From NCBI GenBank assembly GCA_016290215.1, contig JAEETH010000017.1, positions 1-53,387 on the forward strand: 53,387 nt of DNA, in the 5' to 3' direction. Positions 25,699 through 34,600 of the stretch are shown here, piece by piece. The translations under genes and the position numbers were made by a program. Each line of letters starts with the position of its first letter. Positions within the stretch are counted from its first letter, which is position 1. The notes beneath the pieces were generated by a model. It saw only the letters and a list, made by a program, of their open reading frames with translations. It was not told the DNA's origin and did not search any database. This DNA comes from Bacteroidales bacterium (GTDB taxonomy: Bacteria; Bacteroidota; Bacteroidia; Bacteroidales; F082).

Positions 25699-26523
25699 AT
25701 GATTGAAATCAAGAATTTAGACTTTGGCTACAAGAATCAGCCAGTCTTTAGAAACATCAGCCTCGGCTTCGAGAAGGGTAACATCTACGGGCTGTTAGGC
25801 GAAAACGGAGTGGGGAAGACCTCCCTGCTGAAACTCATCAGCGGTTTGCAGAAGCCGACCGCAGGCACCTGCGAGGTGGACGGCATCGCTCCCTTCAACC
25901 GCTTGCCCGAAACCCTCCAAAAGATTTACTTCATCTCGGAAGACTTTGCCATACCAGAGGGTACACCTATTAATAATATAAAGGAGTTGGGTGTTTTCTA
26001 TCCCAATTATGACGAGAATCTTTTCCATGAACTCTGCAAGGAAATGGAGGTTGATCCGACACGCAAATTTGCCGAGTTGTCATTTGGCCAGCAGAAGAAA
26101 TGCCTCATCGCCACTGCTTTGGCACTGAACACAGATTATCTGCTTCTCGACGAGCCTACCAACGGCCTTGATATCCCCTCAAAGACCCTCTTCCGTCAAG
26201 TCATTGCCAAGCACGCCACGGAAAACCGCACCATTATCATCTCCACACACCAGGTGAAGGATGTGGAAAACCTCATCGACCCCATCATCATCCTCGACCA
26301 CGATGAGGTGCTGCTGAAGGCCTCGTTCCGCGAAATCACCGACAAGCTCTACTTCGACTATGGCATGGAGAAAGACGACACAGCGCTCTACAGCGAGTTG
26401 ATCCCCGGTGGCTATGTCAACGTGACCCGCAACCCCGAAGGCATCGACAGCAAAATCAGCATCGAGGTGCTGTTCAACACCGTGATGAAAAACAAGGAAA
26501 CCATTAAGCAAATCTTTGGATAG
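25699..26523 (+). CDS. ABC transporter ATP-binding protein
   Basis: 274 residues. Walker A G-E-N-G-V-G-K-T at 34-41, signature L-S-F-G-Q at 127-131 and Walker B L-L-L-D-E-P at 148-153, followed by T-N-G-L-D. The H-loop histidine lies in I-I-S-T-H-Q. It resembles the YtrB/YxlF-type ATPases encoded with GntR regulators. The ATG at 25699 is preferred over one 14 codons earlier that overlaps the promoter. The membrane subunits follow after a repeat element; the complex could export a drug, peptide or lipid, but the sequence does not say which. Confidence 0.92.
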   Translation: MIEIKNLDFGYKNQPVFRNISLGFEKGNIYGLLGENGVGKTSLLKLISGLQKPTAGTCEVDGIAPFNRLPETLQKIYFISEDFAIPEGTPINNIKELGVFYPNYDENLFHELCKEMEVDPTRKFAELSFGQQKKCLIATALALNTDYLLLDEPTNGLDIPSKTLFRQVIAKHATENRTIIISTHQVKDVENLIDPIIILDHDEVLLKASFREITDKLYFDYGMEKDDTALYSELIPGGYVNVTRNPEGIDSKISIEVLFNTVMKNKETIKQIFG

Positions 26524-26600
26524 CATCGCTTGCAATGATGACACGCTTTGCGTCATTGCGAGGCATCATTCCGTGAAAACGGAAGAAGCAATTCAAAGCA
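26522..26600. repeat. CGTCATTGCGAGG-type dispersed palindromic repeat
   Basis: GCAATGA ... TCATTGC form one stem (about 26532-26559) and TTCCGT-GAAA-ACGGAA a second (about 26569-26584); the core CGTCATTGCGAGG and the ending GAAGCAATT match a repeat type spread through many bacterial genomes. It occupies the gap between the ABC ATPase and the first membrane subunit and contains no gene. Confidence 0.7.
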
Positions 26601-26625
26601 GAAACTATTATAGGAGATTATTGTT

Positions 26626-27381
26626 ATGAATAATACATTCAATTTCAACCGTTTCAATAAGGTGGTGGCCTACGATTGGAAGCGTTATCTCTGCAACTTT
26701 GGCATCACGCTGCTGGTGTGGATTAGTTTGCCCATCATGTTTTGGGTGACAACTTTGATATTCGATTTTGAATTGCCCGTTGAGGCTCGCGAGAGCATCA
26801 TCTTTGCCCTTGTCGCTATTACCCTCATGTTGGCACCCTCGCGTATCTATGGCAAGGTCAATTTGTCGCGTGAAGGTGTGGGCTTCGCCATGATGCCCGC
26901 CACCAGTTTGGAGAAGTTCTTCAGCATGATCCTCTATTGCTCACTTGTCACCCCCGCTGCGACTCTGGTGGGCAGCTGGCTGGTGGACTGCCTCTTAACC
27001 CTATTGCCTTTCGGCGATTTCAAGGAGTTCGCCATGTATGAAGATCTCTTGAAGAATATCAGCTTCGGCGACTTTATGATGTTTGTTGCCGCGATGGCCA
27101 CTGCCGCATGGGCCGAGTCGTCCATCTTCATGTTCGGTAACATGGTTTTCAAACGCCGCAAGGCTGGCAAGACTTTCGCTTGGGGATTGCTGATTGTCTT
27201 TTCGCTAACCATGCTCATGCAGTTGTTCCATTTGTTGGATGCTTTCGGCACGTGGGTTGTTGACACTAGCGCCCAACTGGAAATGCGTTTCCTCCCTTGG
27301 CTCTACAGCGCCTTCCAACTGGTTATCGCCATCGTGTTCTATGTGCTAACTTATCGTAAAATCAAGACTCAAAAATACTAA
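26626..27381 (+). CDS. ABC transporter membrane subunit (paralogue 1)
   Basis: 251 residues with about six hydrophobic segments (about 22-45, 58-78, 100-128, 145-172, 185-210, 225-245). A purine-rich Shine-Dalgarno-like sequence (TAGGAGA) sits 8 bases before the ATG, unusual here and perhaps needed for translation after the repeat. The N-terminus M-N-N-T-F-N-F-N-R-F and the end T-Y-R-K-I-K-T-Q-K-Y are shared with the next gene. The protein is an ABC-2-like permease by context; no family signature was recognised. Confidence 0.8.
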   Translation: MNNTFNFNRFNKVVAYDWKRYLCNFGITLLVWISLPIMFWVTTLIFDFELPVEARESIIFALVAITLMLAPSRIYGKVNLSREGVGFAMMPATSLEKFFSMILYCSLVTPAATLVGSWLVDCLLTLLPFGDFKEFAMYEDLLKNISFGDFMMFVAAMATAAWAESSIFMFGNMVFKRRKAGKTFAWGLLIVFSLTMLMQLFHLLDAFGTWVVDTSAQLEMRFLPWLYSAFQLVIAIVFYVLTYRKIKTQKY

Positions 27382-27383
27382 CC

Positions 27384-28223
27384 ATGAATAACACTTTTAG
27401 TTTCAATCGTTTCAAGAACCTCTTGCTGAAAGACGGCAAGATGTATATCCGCAACTTTGGCACCTCGCTCATCGTTTGGTGCTGCCTGAACGCCATTTTC
27501 TGGATTTTCAATCTGCTTTTCGGTTCCGAAACCATGCCGCCAGTCCGTTTTGGAATGCTATGCGTTTGGACAGCATTGGCCATGATGATGGTACCTTCCA
27601 AGGTTTATGGTAATGCCAACCTTTCGCGTGAGGGCGTAGGTTTCGCCATGATGCCTGCCTCCTCTTTGGAGAAGTTCGTCAGCATGTTTCTCTATTGTGC
27701 CATAGTGACTCCCGTCATCGTCTTCTTTGGTGGTTACCTGGTTGACGCTTTCTTGTCGATTTTCCCCTTTGGCGGCTTTGACAAACCTATACGTCTCTAT
27801 TCGATGAACGAAATTGTCCAGATGTTTAACGACACGGAAGGTGCAGTTCGTGCAGCAGAAATGGATCTTCCTATTGAACAGGTGTTCCCTATCGGCGTGA
27901 TGCGTGCTTCATTATATTCAGGCATCATCCAGTGGGCGGCCATTTTCATGTTAGGCAACATGCTCTTCAAGAAGCATAAGGCAGGCAAGACCTTCGCTTG
28001 CTATCTCGGCATCGGCTATGTGCTTTCTACGCTCATGGGTTTGGCCATGGTCGGCAATTCCAGACGAATCGAGCTGTGGTTGGAAGGATTTAATGATTAT
28101 TCCGCGGAGGAAATGGTCCACCTTTGGCACAATGCGACCATCTGGGGCATGATTATCGGTATCGTCATCACGGGCGTGCTACTGTACTTCACTTATCGTA
28201 AAATCAAAACCCAAAAATACTAA
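27384..28223 (+). CDS. ABC transporter membrane subunit (paralogue 2)
   Basis: 279 residues, six or so hydrophobic segments. It is clearly homologous to the preceding protein along its length, with shared stretches such as N-L-S-R-E-G-V-G-F-A-M-M-P-A and the same last ten residues. It has an extra insertion of about 25 residues around 140-170. The two subunits probably form a heterodimeric membrane domain served by the single ATPase. It starts two bases after the previous stop. Confidence 0.8.
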   Translation: MNNTFSFNRFKNLLLKDGKMYIRNFGTSLIVWCCLNAIFWIFNLLFGSETMPPVRFGMLCVWTALAMMMVPSKVYGNANLSREGVGFAMMPASSLEKFVSMFLYCAIVTPVIVFFGGYLVDAFLSIFPFGGFDKPIRLYSMNEIVQMFNDTEGAVRAAEMDLPIEQVFPIGVMRASLYSGIIQWAAIFMLGNMLFKKHKAGKTFACYLGIGYVLSTLMGLAMVGNSRRIELWLEGFNDYSAEEMVHLWHNATIWGMIIGIVITGVLLYFTYRKIKTQKY

Positions 28224-28226
28224 ACC

Positions 28227-28565
28227 ATGGAATTTAATGCACACAAACCCATATACTTGCAGATTTGCTCGCAGCTCTATGAGCAAATCCTGCGTGGCGA
28301 TCTGAAGGCCGACGACCGCATCCCTTCGGTGCGTGACTACGGCATCCAACTCGGCGTGAACCCCAATACCATCATGCGTTCTTACGAGACCATGACGGCA
28401 GCGGGCATCATCTACAACAAACGCGGCATCGGCTATTTCATCTCCGCTGAGGCCAAGGACATCGTCCTCAAGCAAATGCGAGAGGAGTTTCTCGAAAAGG
28501 AACTGCCTGAAGTGATTAAGAAAATGAAATTGCTCGGCATTGGATTGGATGAGATAAAACTGTAG
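28227..28565 (+). CDS. GntR-family (YtrA-type) transcriptional regulator
   Basis: 112 residues. An N-terminal winged helix-turn-helix (about 8-75) contains P-I-Y-L-Q-I, then I-P-S-V-R-D-Y-G-I-Q-L-G-V-N-P-N-T-I, the standard GntR DNA-binding motif. Only a short C-terminal helix region follows, as in the YtrA subfamily that regulates ABC transporter operons. It starts three bases after the second permease, the last gene of the operon, so it probably represses or activates its own operon. The effector is unknown. Confidence 0.92.
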   Translation: MEFNAHKPIYLQICSQLYEQILRGDLKADDRIPSVRDYGIQLGVNPNTIMRSYETMTAAGIIYNKRGIGYFISAEAKDIVLKQMREEFLEKELPEVIKKMKLLGIGLDEIKL

Positions 28566-28566
28566 G

Positions 28567-28693
28567 AGATTCCCTGCGGGAATGGAGTATACAGTAGTTG
28601 TTTCCTGCGGCGGCTTATAGAATTTACGAGTCGTTAACGTTACAAGCCGCCGCTTGATACCTAACACAATACTCCATTCCCGCGAAGCGGGAA
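28567..28693. repeat. Nested-palindrome dispersed element, copy B (127 bp)
   Basis: Same order as the element at 11685-11814: GATTCCC-TGC-GGGAAT-GGAGTA, inner GCGGCGGCTT (28607-28616) and AAGCCGCCGC (28644-28653), then TACTCCATTCCCG-CGAA-GCGGGAA. Outer arms are exact complements over GGGAATGGAGTA / TACTCCATTCCC. It begins one base after the GntR stop codon. Spacings differ by one base at most from copy A while the loop sequences differ, so the structure looks conserved. Confidence 0.8.
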
Positions 28694-28768
28694 CCTAAAA
28701 ATCACACTTGACTGTAACTTTTTCACTTATTCTTCGTCTTACTACAAATCAATTAAAACAAACAAACA

Positions 28769-29587
28769 ATGAAAAGAAACATCATAATCATCGCAGCGGC
28801 CATCATCAGCATGGCGCTTAATGCCTGCACCTTCAATTTGGACGGGGAAACGCTCGGCGGCAAAACCATCGAAGGCGACGGCAACGTCGTTACCCGCACT
28901 TACGACGTGACCGCGTTCAACGAAATCTCTACTTCGCTGCCAGCAACGGTCAACTTCACGATTGCCGACAGTTACTCCTGCACCGTCAGTGTGGACGATA
29001 ACCTTTTTGACTATCTCGACATCAAGGTGAAGGATAACGAACTGCTTTTGGGCAAACAAAAGGAAGATAAAAACACCCACCTGAAAGCCACGAAATTTGT
29101 TATCGAAGTAACGACACCAAGTTTGGAGATCATCAACCTTGCTGGCAGTGGCACTTTTAACGCCAACAGTCCGTTGGAAGCGGAGAAATTTGAAGCCAAC
29201 ATTGCCGGTTCGGGCGACATTGTTCTCCATAAAACGGTCACTACTCAGAAAGTCGAGTTGAATGTGGCTGGTTCAGGCGATTTGTCTTGCGATGAACTGG
29301 TTGCTGATAAGTTAGATTGTTACATTGCTGGTTCGGGCGACTTGAAAGTCGTTAGTGGGAAGGTTCGGGAAGCCGAGGCTGGCGTGGCCGGGTCGGGCGA
29401 CATCGTCCTGACCTGTGACATTGAGAACCTTGAAGCCAACATTGCTGGTTCGGGCGACATCAAGGCTCGGGTCAGCGGCAAACTCACGTATGGCATCTTT
29501 GGATCGGGCGATATTAGTTACTATGGCAACCCTGTCGTGGAAGGCGACAAAGCGGGTCGCGCCAAAGTAGAGCGTCTTGGCGACTGA
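28769..29587 (+). CDS. GIN-domain (DUF2807) lipoprotein
   Basis: 272 residues. Lipoprotein signal with lipobox L-N-A-C and Cys20. The body is a head-GIN domain predicted to form a right-handed beta-helix-like fold: seven turns with the motif G-S-G-(D/T)-(I/L/F), spaced 15-22 residues apart, e.g. A-G-S-G-D-I, F-G-S-G-D-I. Such proteins sit in the periplasm or on the outer membrane of Bacteroidota; function is unknown though auto-transporter or adhesin roles have been suggested. The gene follows the nested palindrome by 75 bases and precedes a hairpin terminator, so it is probably its own unit. Confidence 0.88.
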   Translation: MKRNIIIIAAAIISMALNACTFNLDGETLGGKTIEGDGNVVTRTYDVTAFNEISTSLPATVNFTIADSYSCTVSVDDNLFDYLDIKVKDNELLLGKQKEDKNTHLKATKFVIEVTTPSLEIINLAGSGTFNANSPLEAEKFEANIAGSGDIVLHKTVTTQKVELNVAGSGDLSCDELVADKLDCYIAGSGDLKVVSGKVREAEAGVAGSGDIVLTCDIENLEANIAGSGDIKARVSGKLTYGIFGSGDISYYGNPVVEGDKAGRAKVERLGD

Positions 29588-29628
29588 CAACAACGAAAGT
29601 AAATCACTTTTTCATATCCTTGTAAACG

Positions 29629-29660
29629 CAGAGCGGCTGACCTTCAGGCCAGCCGCTCTG
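29629..29660 (+). terminator. Hairpin between convergent genes
   Basis: CAGAGCGGCTG / CAGCCGCTCTG (11 bp) with CC/GG inside and loop TTCA. It lies 42 bases after the GIN gene stop. Only a weak T-rich tail follows, so termination may be modest; it could also insulate the convergent minus-strand gene. Confidence 0.6.
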
Positions 29661-29679
29661 TTATTCTATCTTGTCATCT

Positions 29680-29745
29680 CCCAACTCCTAACTCCTAACT
29701 CTTAACTCTTAACTCCTAACTCCCAACTCCTAACTGTCAACTATC
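29680..29745. repeat. CTAACTC-type short tandem repeat
   Basis: About nine degenerate units (CCAACTC, CTAACTC, TTAACTC, CTAACTG, TCAACTA) in tandem, ending at the stop codon of the 290-aa barrel gene. The array at 4909-4958 has a related unit, also at the stop codon of a minus-strand gene. Confidence 0.6.
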
Positions 29746-30616
29746 AATCGTATTCTCCCCACTTCATGCAAGCGCCCTTCAACTGCTTCTTCAGCGGGAA
29801 CAGCAGCGTGAACTTCACTGAGGCATCCGTGTTGAAGCGTTTTTGCAACAGGTAAGGGTCGATGTAGGAGGCTCCGATGACGATTTCGGAATCACCATGG
29901 TTTTCTTCCTTTGAGAACGAATTGACGACGGCAGCATGGGCCGAGGCATCAAGTTTCAGATAAATGTAGTAGTTGGCAATGTTGACTTTGAATCTTACGC
30001 CTGCACCTACCACAAGGCCAACATTCCAAGGACGCATGTTTTGCGCACTCATCGACACTGTATCGAGGGTGGCCGTTTTGTCATTGACATGTTGGTTCTC
30101 AGTGCCGTAATCTATGATTTCCATCTTTTGCCACTTCATGTTTCCCGACAGCGGAAGTGTGAAGCGTGGGGCGACATAGACGTATGGCCTGATGTTGCCT
30201 TGACCCATATAATAGGTCAACGGAACTTGCACGTCCACTTCCATGTAGTCTACGTCATATTGACGATAGAAATCCTTGTTTTCGTTGAGGGCAACTGGGA
30301 AATTGAGCACATAGTAGTCCATGTGGGTGTTGCGCATGGCAAACAATCCTTCCACACCGATTGACGAATAGTTGTTGAACATGCGCTCAACGGCTATTCC
30401 GCCGATGGGACTAAAATTGAATGGATGGTGGTATTTTGTCCCTGTTCCAGCAAAATGCACCCAATAGGTGGAGGTGAGACCTCCCGTGAGTCCAATGTTG
30501 TATCGGGCCTCTGAAAGCGTCTTAGAGCGTGATTGCAAAGGTTTCCTAAACTGAGCCGTGGCGGTGTTGCCAATCAGTAACAAGGACAGAAACAATATTA
30601 TGCTTAGCTTTTTCAT
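29744..30616 (-). CDS. Outer-membrane beta-barrel protein (PorT-like)
   Basis: 290 residues. Signal peptide to about residue 21 (A-T-A-Q). Alternating aromatic/polar strands fit an eight-stranded outer-membrane barrel; the length and start resemble PorT-type and OMP_b-brl_2 proteins common in Bacteroidota, and the motif Y-N-I-G-L-T-G-G-L near 39 suits the first strand. Function is unknown. It is separated by 15 bases from the upstream lipoprotein gene, so the two are a likely pair. The C-terminal end is not the usual terminal-Phe signature. Confidence 0.7.
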   Translation of the reverse strand: MKKLSIILFLSLLLIGNTATAQFRKPLQSRSKTLSEARYNIGLTGGLTSTYWVHFAGTGTKYHHPFNFSPIGGIAVERMFNNYSSIGVEGLFAMRNTHMDYYVLNFPVALNENKDFYRQYDVDYMEVDVQVPLTYYMGQGNIRPYVYVAPRFTLPLSGNMKWQKMEIIDYGTENQHVNDKTATLDTVSMSAQNMRPWNVGLVVGAGVRFKVNIANYYIYLKLDASAHAAVVNSFSKEENHGDSEIVIGASYIDPYLLQKRFNTDASVKFTLLFPLKKQLKGACMKWGEYD

Positions 30617-30631
30617 GCTGCAATGGTCTTT

Positions 30632-31483
30632 TTATTGTGGTAATTCGCCTGAATGTGCGTCGGAAAGGTTGCGGAGCACCATGAGGTCGCCCGGAGTGGG
30701 CAAGAAGCCCAAACGGATGATTTGGCTGATGCTGGAGGTTTCGTTATAGTATTTCATGGTTTGGATGCCCCATCTAAGGTCCTTGATGACAGGTCTCACG
30801 ATGGTGTCGGAGGTGTGGTTGACGGTGTCGGTCACCACTTGGATTTCCTTGTCCATCTTGCCCGTGAAGATGACGGCATTCAAAGGCTCTGATTTTGATT
30901 TGACATCTCTAACCTCATAGTAGTATACAGTGAAATAGGGATCCTCACCCATGATATACACGGTTTTGAAATCTCTTGATTCGAGTTTGTCGTCTTTAAA
31001 GTAGATGGGCGAGATGGTGTCGTTGACGAACGCGTCTATGTTGCTGCGTGTCATAACAGAATCGGTCATTTGGGTGCTCGACTGCTCCATGAAATAGTCG
31101 TATTGGCCTGCCTGACCTTTGGGGCTTTTAAATCTCATCTTGGCTATTCCCTTATGTTGGTCGAAGAACTCAAAATATTGCGGATTGGGAATGGCATTGT
31201 TGGCAGGCTGCATCCATGCGCTCGAAGGCACTGTGTCAACAATGGAGACCCAAACGTTATCCGCAACGAAGACGCCTTCAATTTTTGGCGGCTCGTCACC
31301 ATAGTGCAAGTACTCGTTGCCCAAGGCGAACAAGAGACGCTGTGGCATGAATTCGTTGATGTTGGGAATCTGTTGGTATGCGTAATAAACGGTAGGATTG
31401 TTCTTAGGGTCGTTTTTCAGGCAGGAGCCCAAAAGCATTGTGCTACATAAGAATAGGATGGTCCTGAATAAGTGCTTCTTCAT
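30632..31483 (-). CDS. Lipoprotein of unknown function
   Basis: 283 residues. The signal is M-K-K-H-L-F-R-T-I-L with lipobox L-G-S-C and Cys21. The mature part is soluble and beta-rich, with no recognised domain. The likely location is periplasmic or surface, attached to a membrane. It is probably co-transcribed with the downstream barrel gene. Confidence 0.7.
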   Translation of the reverse strand: MKKHLFRTILFLCSTMLLGSCLKNDPKNNPTVYYAYQQIPNINEFMPQRLLFALGNEYLHYGDEPPKIEGVFVADNVWVSIVDTVPSSAWMQPANNAIPNPQYFEFFDQHKGIAKMRFKSPKGQAGQYDYFMEQSSTQMTDSVMTRSNIDAFVNDTISPIYFKDDKLESRDFKTVYIMGEDPYFTVYYYEVRDVKSKSEPLNAVIFTGKMDKEIQVVTDTVNHTSDTIVRPVIKDLRWGIQTMKYYNETSSISQIIRLGFLPTPGDLMVLRNLSDAHSGELPQ

Positions 31484-31530
31484 TTGTCGTCGATTTTTGA
31501 AGAGGTGCTAGATATGAAAACAATAATCGG

Positions 31531-31538
31531 CAAATGTA
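31531..31538 (-). promoter_or_regulatory. Promoter -7 motif TACATTTG for the lipoprotein-barrel pair
   Basis: TAcaTTTG on the minus strand, 48 bases upstream of the ATG at 31483. The -33 element is unclear. The rest of 31484-31642 is AT-rich with no other gene. Confidence 0.4.
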
Positions 31539-31642
31539 AGGATTTTACTTTATTGTTTGACTTTACAAATGCACTTTTTTTTGTATTTGTTTCCTTATAT
31601 ATTGATATTCAGTTTATTGTTGGTTTTAGAATAAGAGGCGAA

Positions 31643-34600
31643 TTAGTGTATGACAACGACTTTTTTCGTCAAAACACCACTTTTTCCTGAGGCAACGAAG
31701 AAATAGATGCCGTCTTCAACAGCTTTCATTTTGTAGTGGTAGGTGTTAGAGTCGGAGCCATTATTGATTTGGAAGTGGTCAATCATGGCGCCTTTCATGT
31801 CATACACTTTGACATCGGTTTTCCCTTCAAAATGCTCAAAGAGGAGGTCCATTTCGCCGTTGTTTGGATTAGGGGCGACGTCGAATTGGGCGTTGGCATG
31901 GTTTTCATCGAGGTCGTAGAAAGAGCAAAGCAACCAATAGCGGCGTTCAACACCTTGCGGATGACATTCATTGAATACAGTGGCTCGTATCCATACTGTG
32001 TCCTGTGTGATGTTCAGCACATAGAGGTTGCAGACTTTTCCGACGGGATAGGTGGTCGTGTCGGGCCTAAGAACCCATTCTGCGCTGGGTGTTTCCAAGG
32101 CCCAATGGACGGAGTCCCAATGACAGGCAGGATTGTTGTCCCATAAGGTGAATTGGTAGGCTTTGATTTGGAATTCGGTCGCCGTGACCACCCAATGCGG
32201 GGCGAGGTTATTAGTGTCGGCAGGGAAAATGGGGGAGGGGTCGGGGGTGTATTCCAAATCTAAATTGAGGCGGATGACGCTGTCGCAGCCCAACATGGTG
32301 GGGAAGACCTTGGTGTACACGCCGGATTCGGTGTATTCTTCGTCATACCAGGAGTAGGAGTCGCAACTGGAGATGGTGGTAGTGGCACCCTCAATGGTTT
32401 CGCCAACGGTCAGACGGCACACTACAATGCTGTCGCAGCCTTCATTGGTGGTGTAAACTTGGGTGTAGTCGCCTGATAGGTCATAGTCTTGTCCGTCCCA
32501 ATGGAAAACGCCACAGCTGATGGTATCGAACGACAAATGTTTCTCGTTGCCAATGGTGAGGTGCATGATGACGATGCTGTCGCAGCCTCCATGCGATATG
32601 TATTGCTTTTCGTAGGTGCCCGATTGGGTGTAGGTGTCGCCATCCCAAAAGAAACTTCCGCTACATTCGAGATGATCGATCTCCTGAGTGATGCGTTCGT
32701 CCACAGTGAGGTGCAGGTAGATGACGCTGTCGCAGCCATACACCGATGGGAGGCTCAGCTCTCTGTCGTATTCTCCAGGGTTGGGATATTCGAAGGCAAA
32801 ACCATAGCCGCTGTATATACCCGGCTCACCCTGCCAACAGCGGCTGTCGTCGATGGGGATGTGGTAGCTTGGACGTGCCGTGAGGTAAACCAACAAACTG
32901 TCTTTACATTCGGGATGCTCGGGGTTGTCGACTATCCGTGACAAAAGGGTGTCGTTGTTGATCAACACATTGTTGAAACCATAGTCTGAATACAAGTCTC
33001 CCATGCAAACCTCATCGTTTTCGGTAATGTATTGCTGCGTCAAATCGATGGTGAAATTGGAGATAAGTGTCCCTGTCGTTGAGCAACTGTTTTCATCTGT
33101 GTTCACGGTCAAAGTGACGGGATAAACTATCTTGTCGTGATAGACGTGTGTGGCGGGGTTGTCGTTGCTGAGGAAGCCATCGCCAAAGTCCCATTGGAGG
33201 GAGTATGCGGAGGCGTTGACATCGGCCAAGAAAGTCATGTTTTCTTCTGTGCAGTATGCGAAGCTTTCATCGGGTTTGACACTGATATCGTTGATGGTGA
33301 CGCTGGTGCTGAGGTCGATGGCGTTGGAGCCTACCATGTAAGCGTAGCCTCGGGCATAGCCAAATCCGTAAACGTGGGCGTTGATGCCGTTTGCACAGGT
33401 CAAGTGATGCACGCCGTGGCTGACTTCTTTTCGAAGGAAAGAGTATTCAGAGGAACCGTTCACCGCCTCAAACTGAGTGTGAGGCAACAGCTCGTTGTCA
33501 AGATAGACCTGCTCGATGTCTTCTGAGCCGACGATGATGTTCACGTAGTGCTTGCTGATGTCGGTGTCATGCTCGCTTTCGTAATTGAACGTCGAGAAAG
33601 TGATTTCATTGATGCGCTGCTCGATAGGGGCAATCCACACCATGCTTGGCGCTCCGATGCCATCTTGAAACCAGCCGTCGTTGTCTTTTGAGTGGTTGTA
33701 GAGGTAGACGGCACAACTGTGAGAGGATTCAATGTAGCAGGATTTATCGGATTGCCGCAGCTCAAATGATGTGGATTCGCCTGTGTTGAGTGTTGCCAAG
33801 ACTGCGCCGTTTCTGAGTATCACATTGTTGTCGTATGCCGATGTGATTTTTACGATGTCGTTGAATTGTCGATCGAGTGAGGCGGTGACGACAAATTTCT
33901 TTCCCCACGACGAAAGGGGCATGGCTTGCTCGAAAACGCAGTCTGAATCGTTACCTCCATTGGGCACCATGGTAAGGTTGTTGCCGTTGAACACAGCGAT
34001 TTTCTTGCAGTCGCGGGCGGTGACGCGGGTGCCGGTGAGGTCGCGGCTTTGGCTGCCATAGTTGTTGTTACGCGATCGCACTTGGTAGGCTTGTCCCTGT
34101 TGTAGGGTGATGCTATATTCGGTGTTGGCGTTATGGCCGTCCAAGGTGTTTACAGAAGGCGTGATGTCTATCGTGGTTTCGCCTTGTTCGGTGGCAACGA
34201 TGAGAAAGGCTGAGGTGTGGAAATCAGCATACGGGGAGCTGCCGGTCGATTGGTCGTAGGTTTGAATGAGATAGTCGTTACTCAGTGCGTCGGCGGGCAG
34301 GACGTATGAGGCGTCAAACGACATTTCGGCGATGTTGGCGCAATAAACAGAAACCGTGTCATCGGCGGTGATGACAAGCCCTTTGTTTAACGCTTGCCCG
34401 TGTTCTTCCAATTCCATATAGGCTTCTTCCCATGGGATGTCGTCAAACAGATAGGTGTTGTTGGCTTCCACGGCAAAGGTTTGTGAATAGCCGGTGTTAG
34501 GATTCTTGATGGTACAACTGCAATCGCGCTTTGCACTGACAATCAATTGTATACGAAGCCAAGTGAATTGAGGTATTTCCGAAAAAGCATCATATCGTGT

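Noticed and set aside
29150..29560. Tandem DNA repeat around GCTGGTTCGGGCGA
   Set aside because: It is explained by the repeated A-G-S-G-D turns of the GIN domain.
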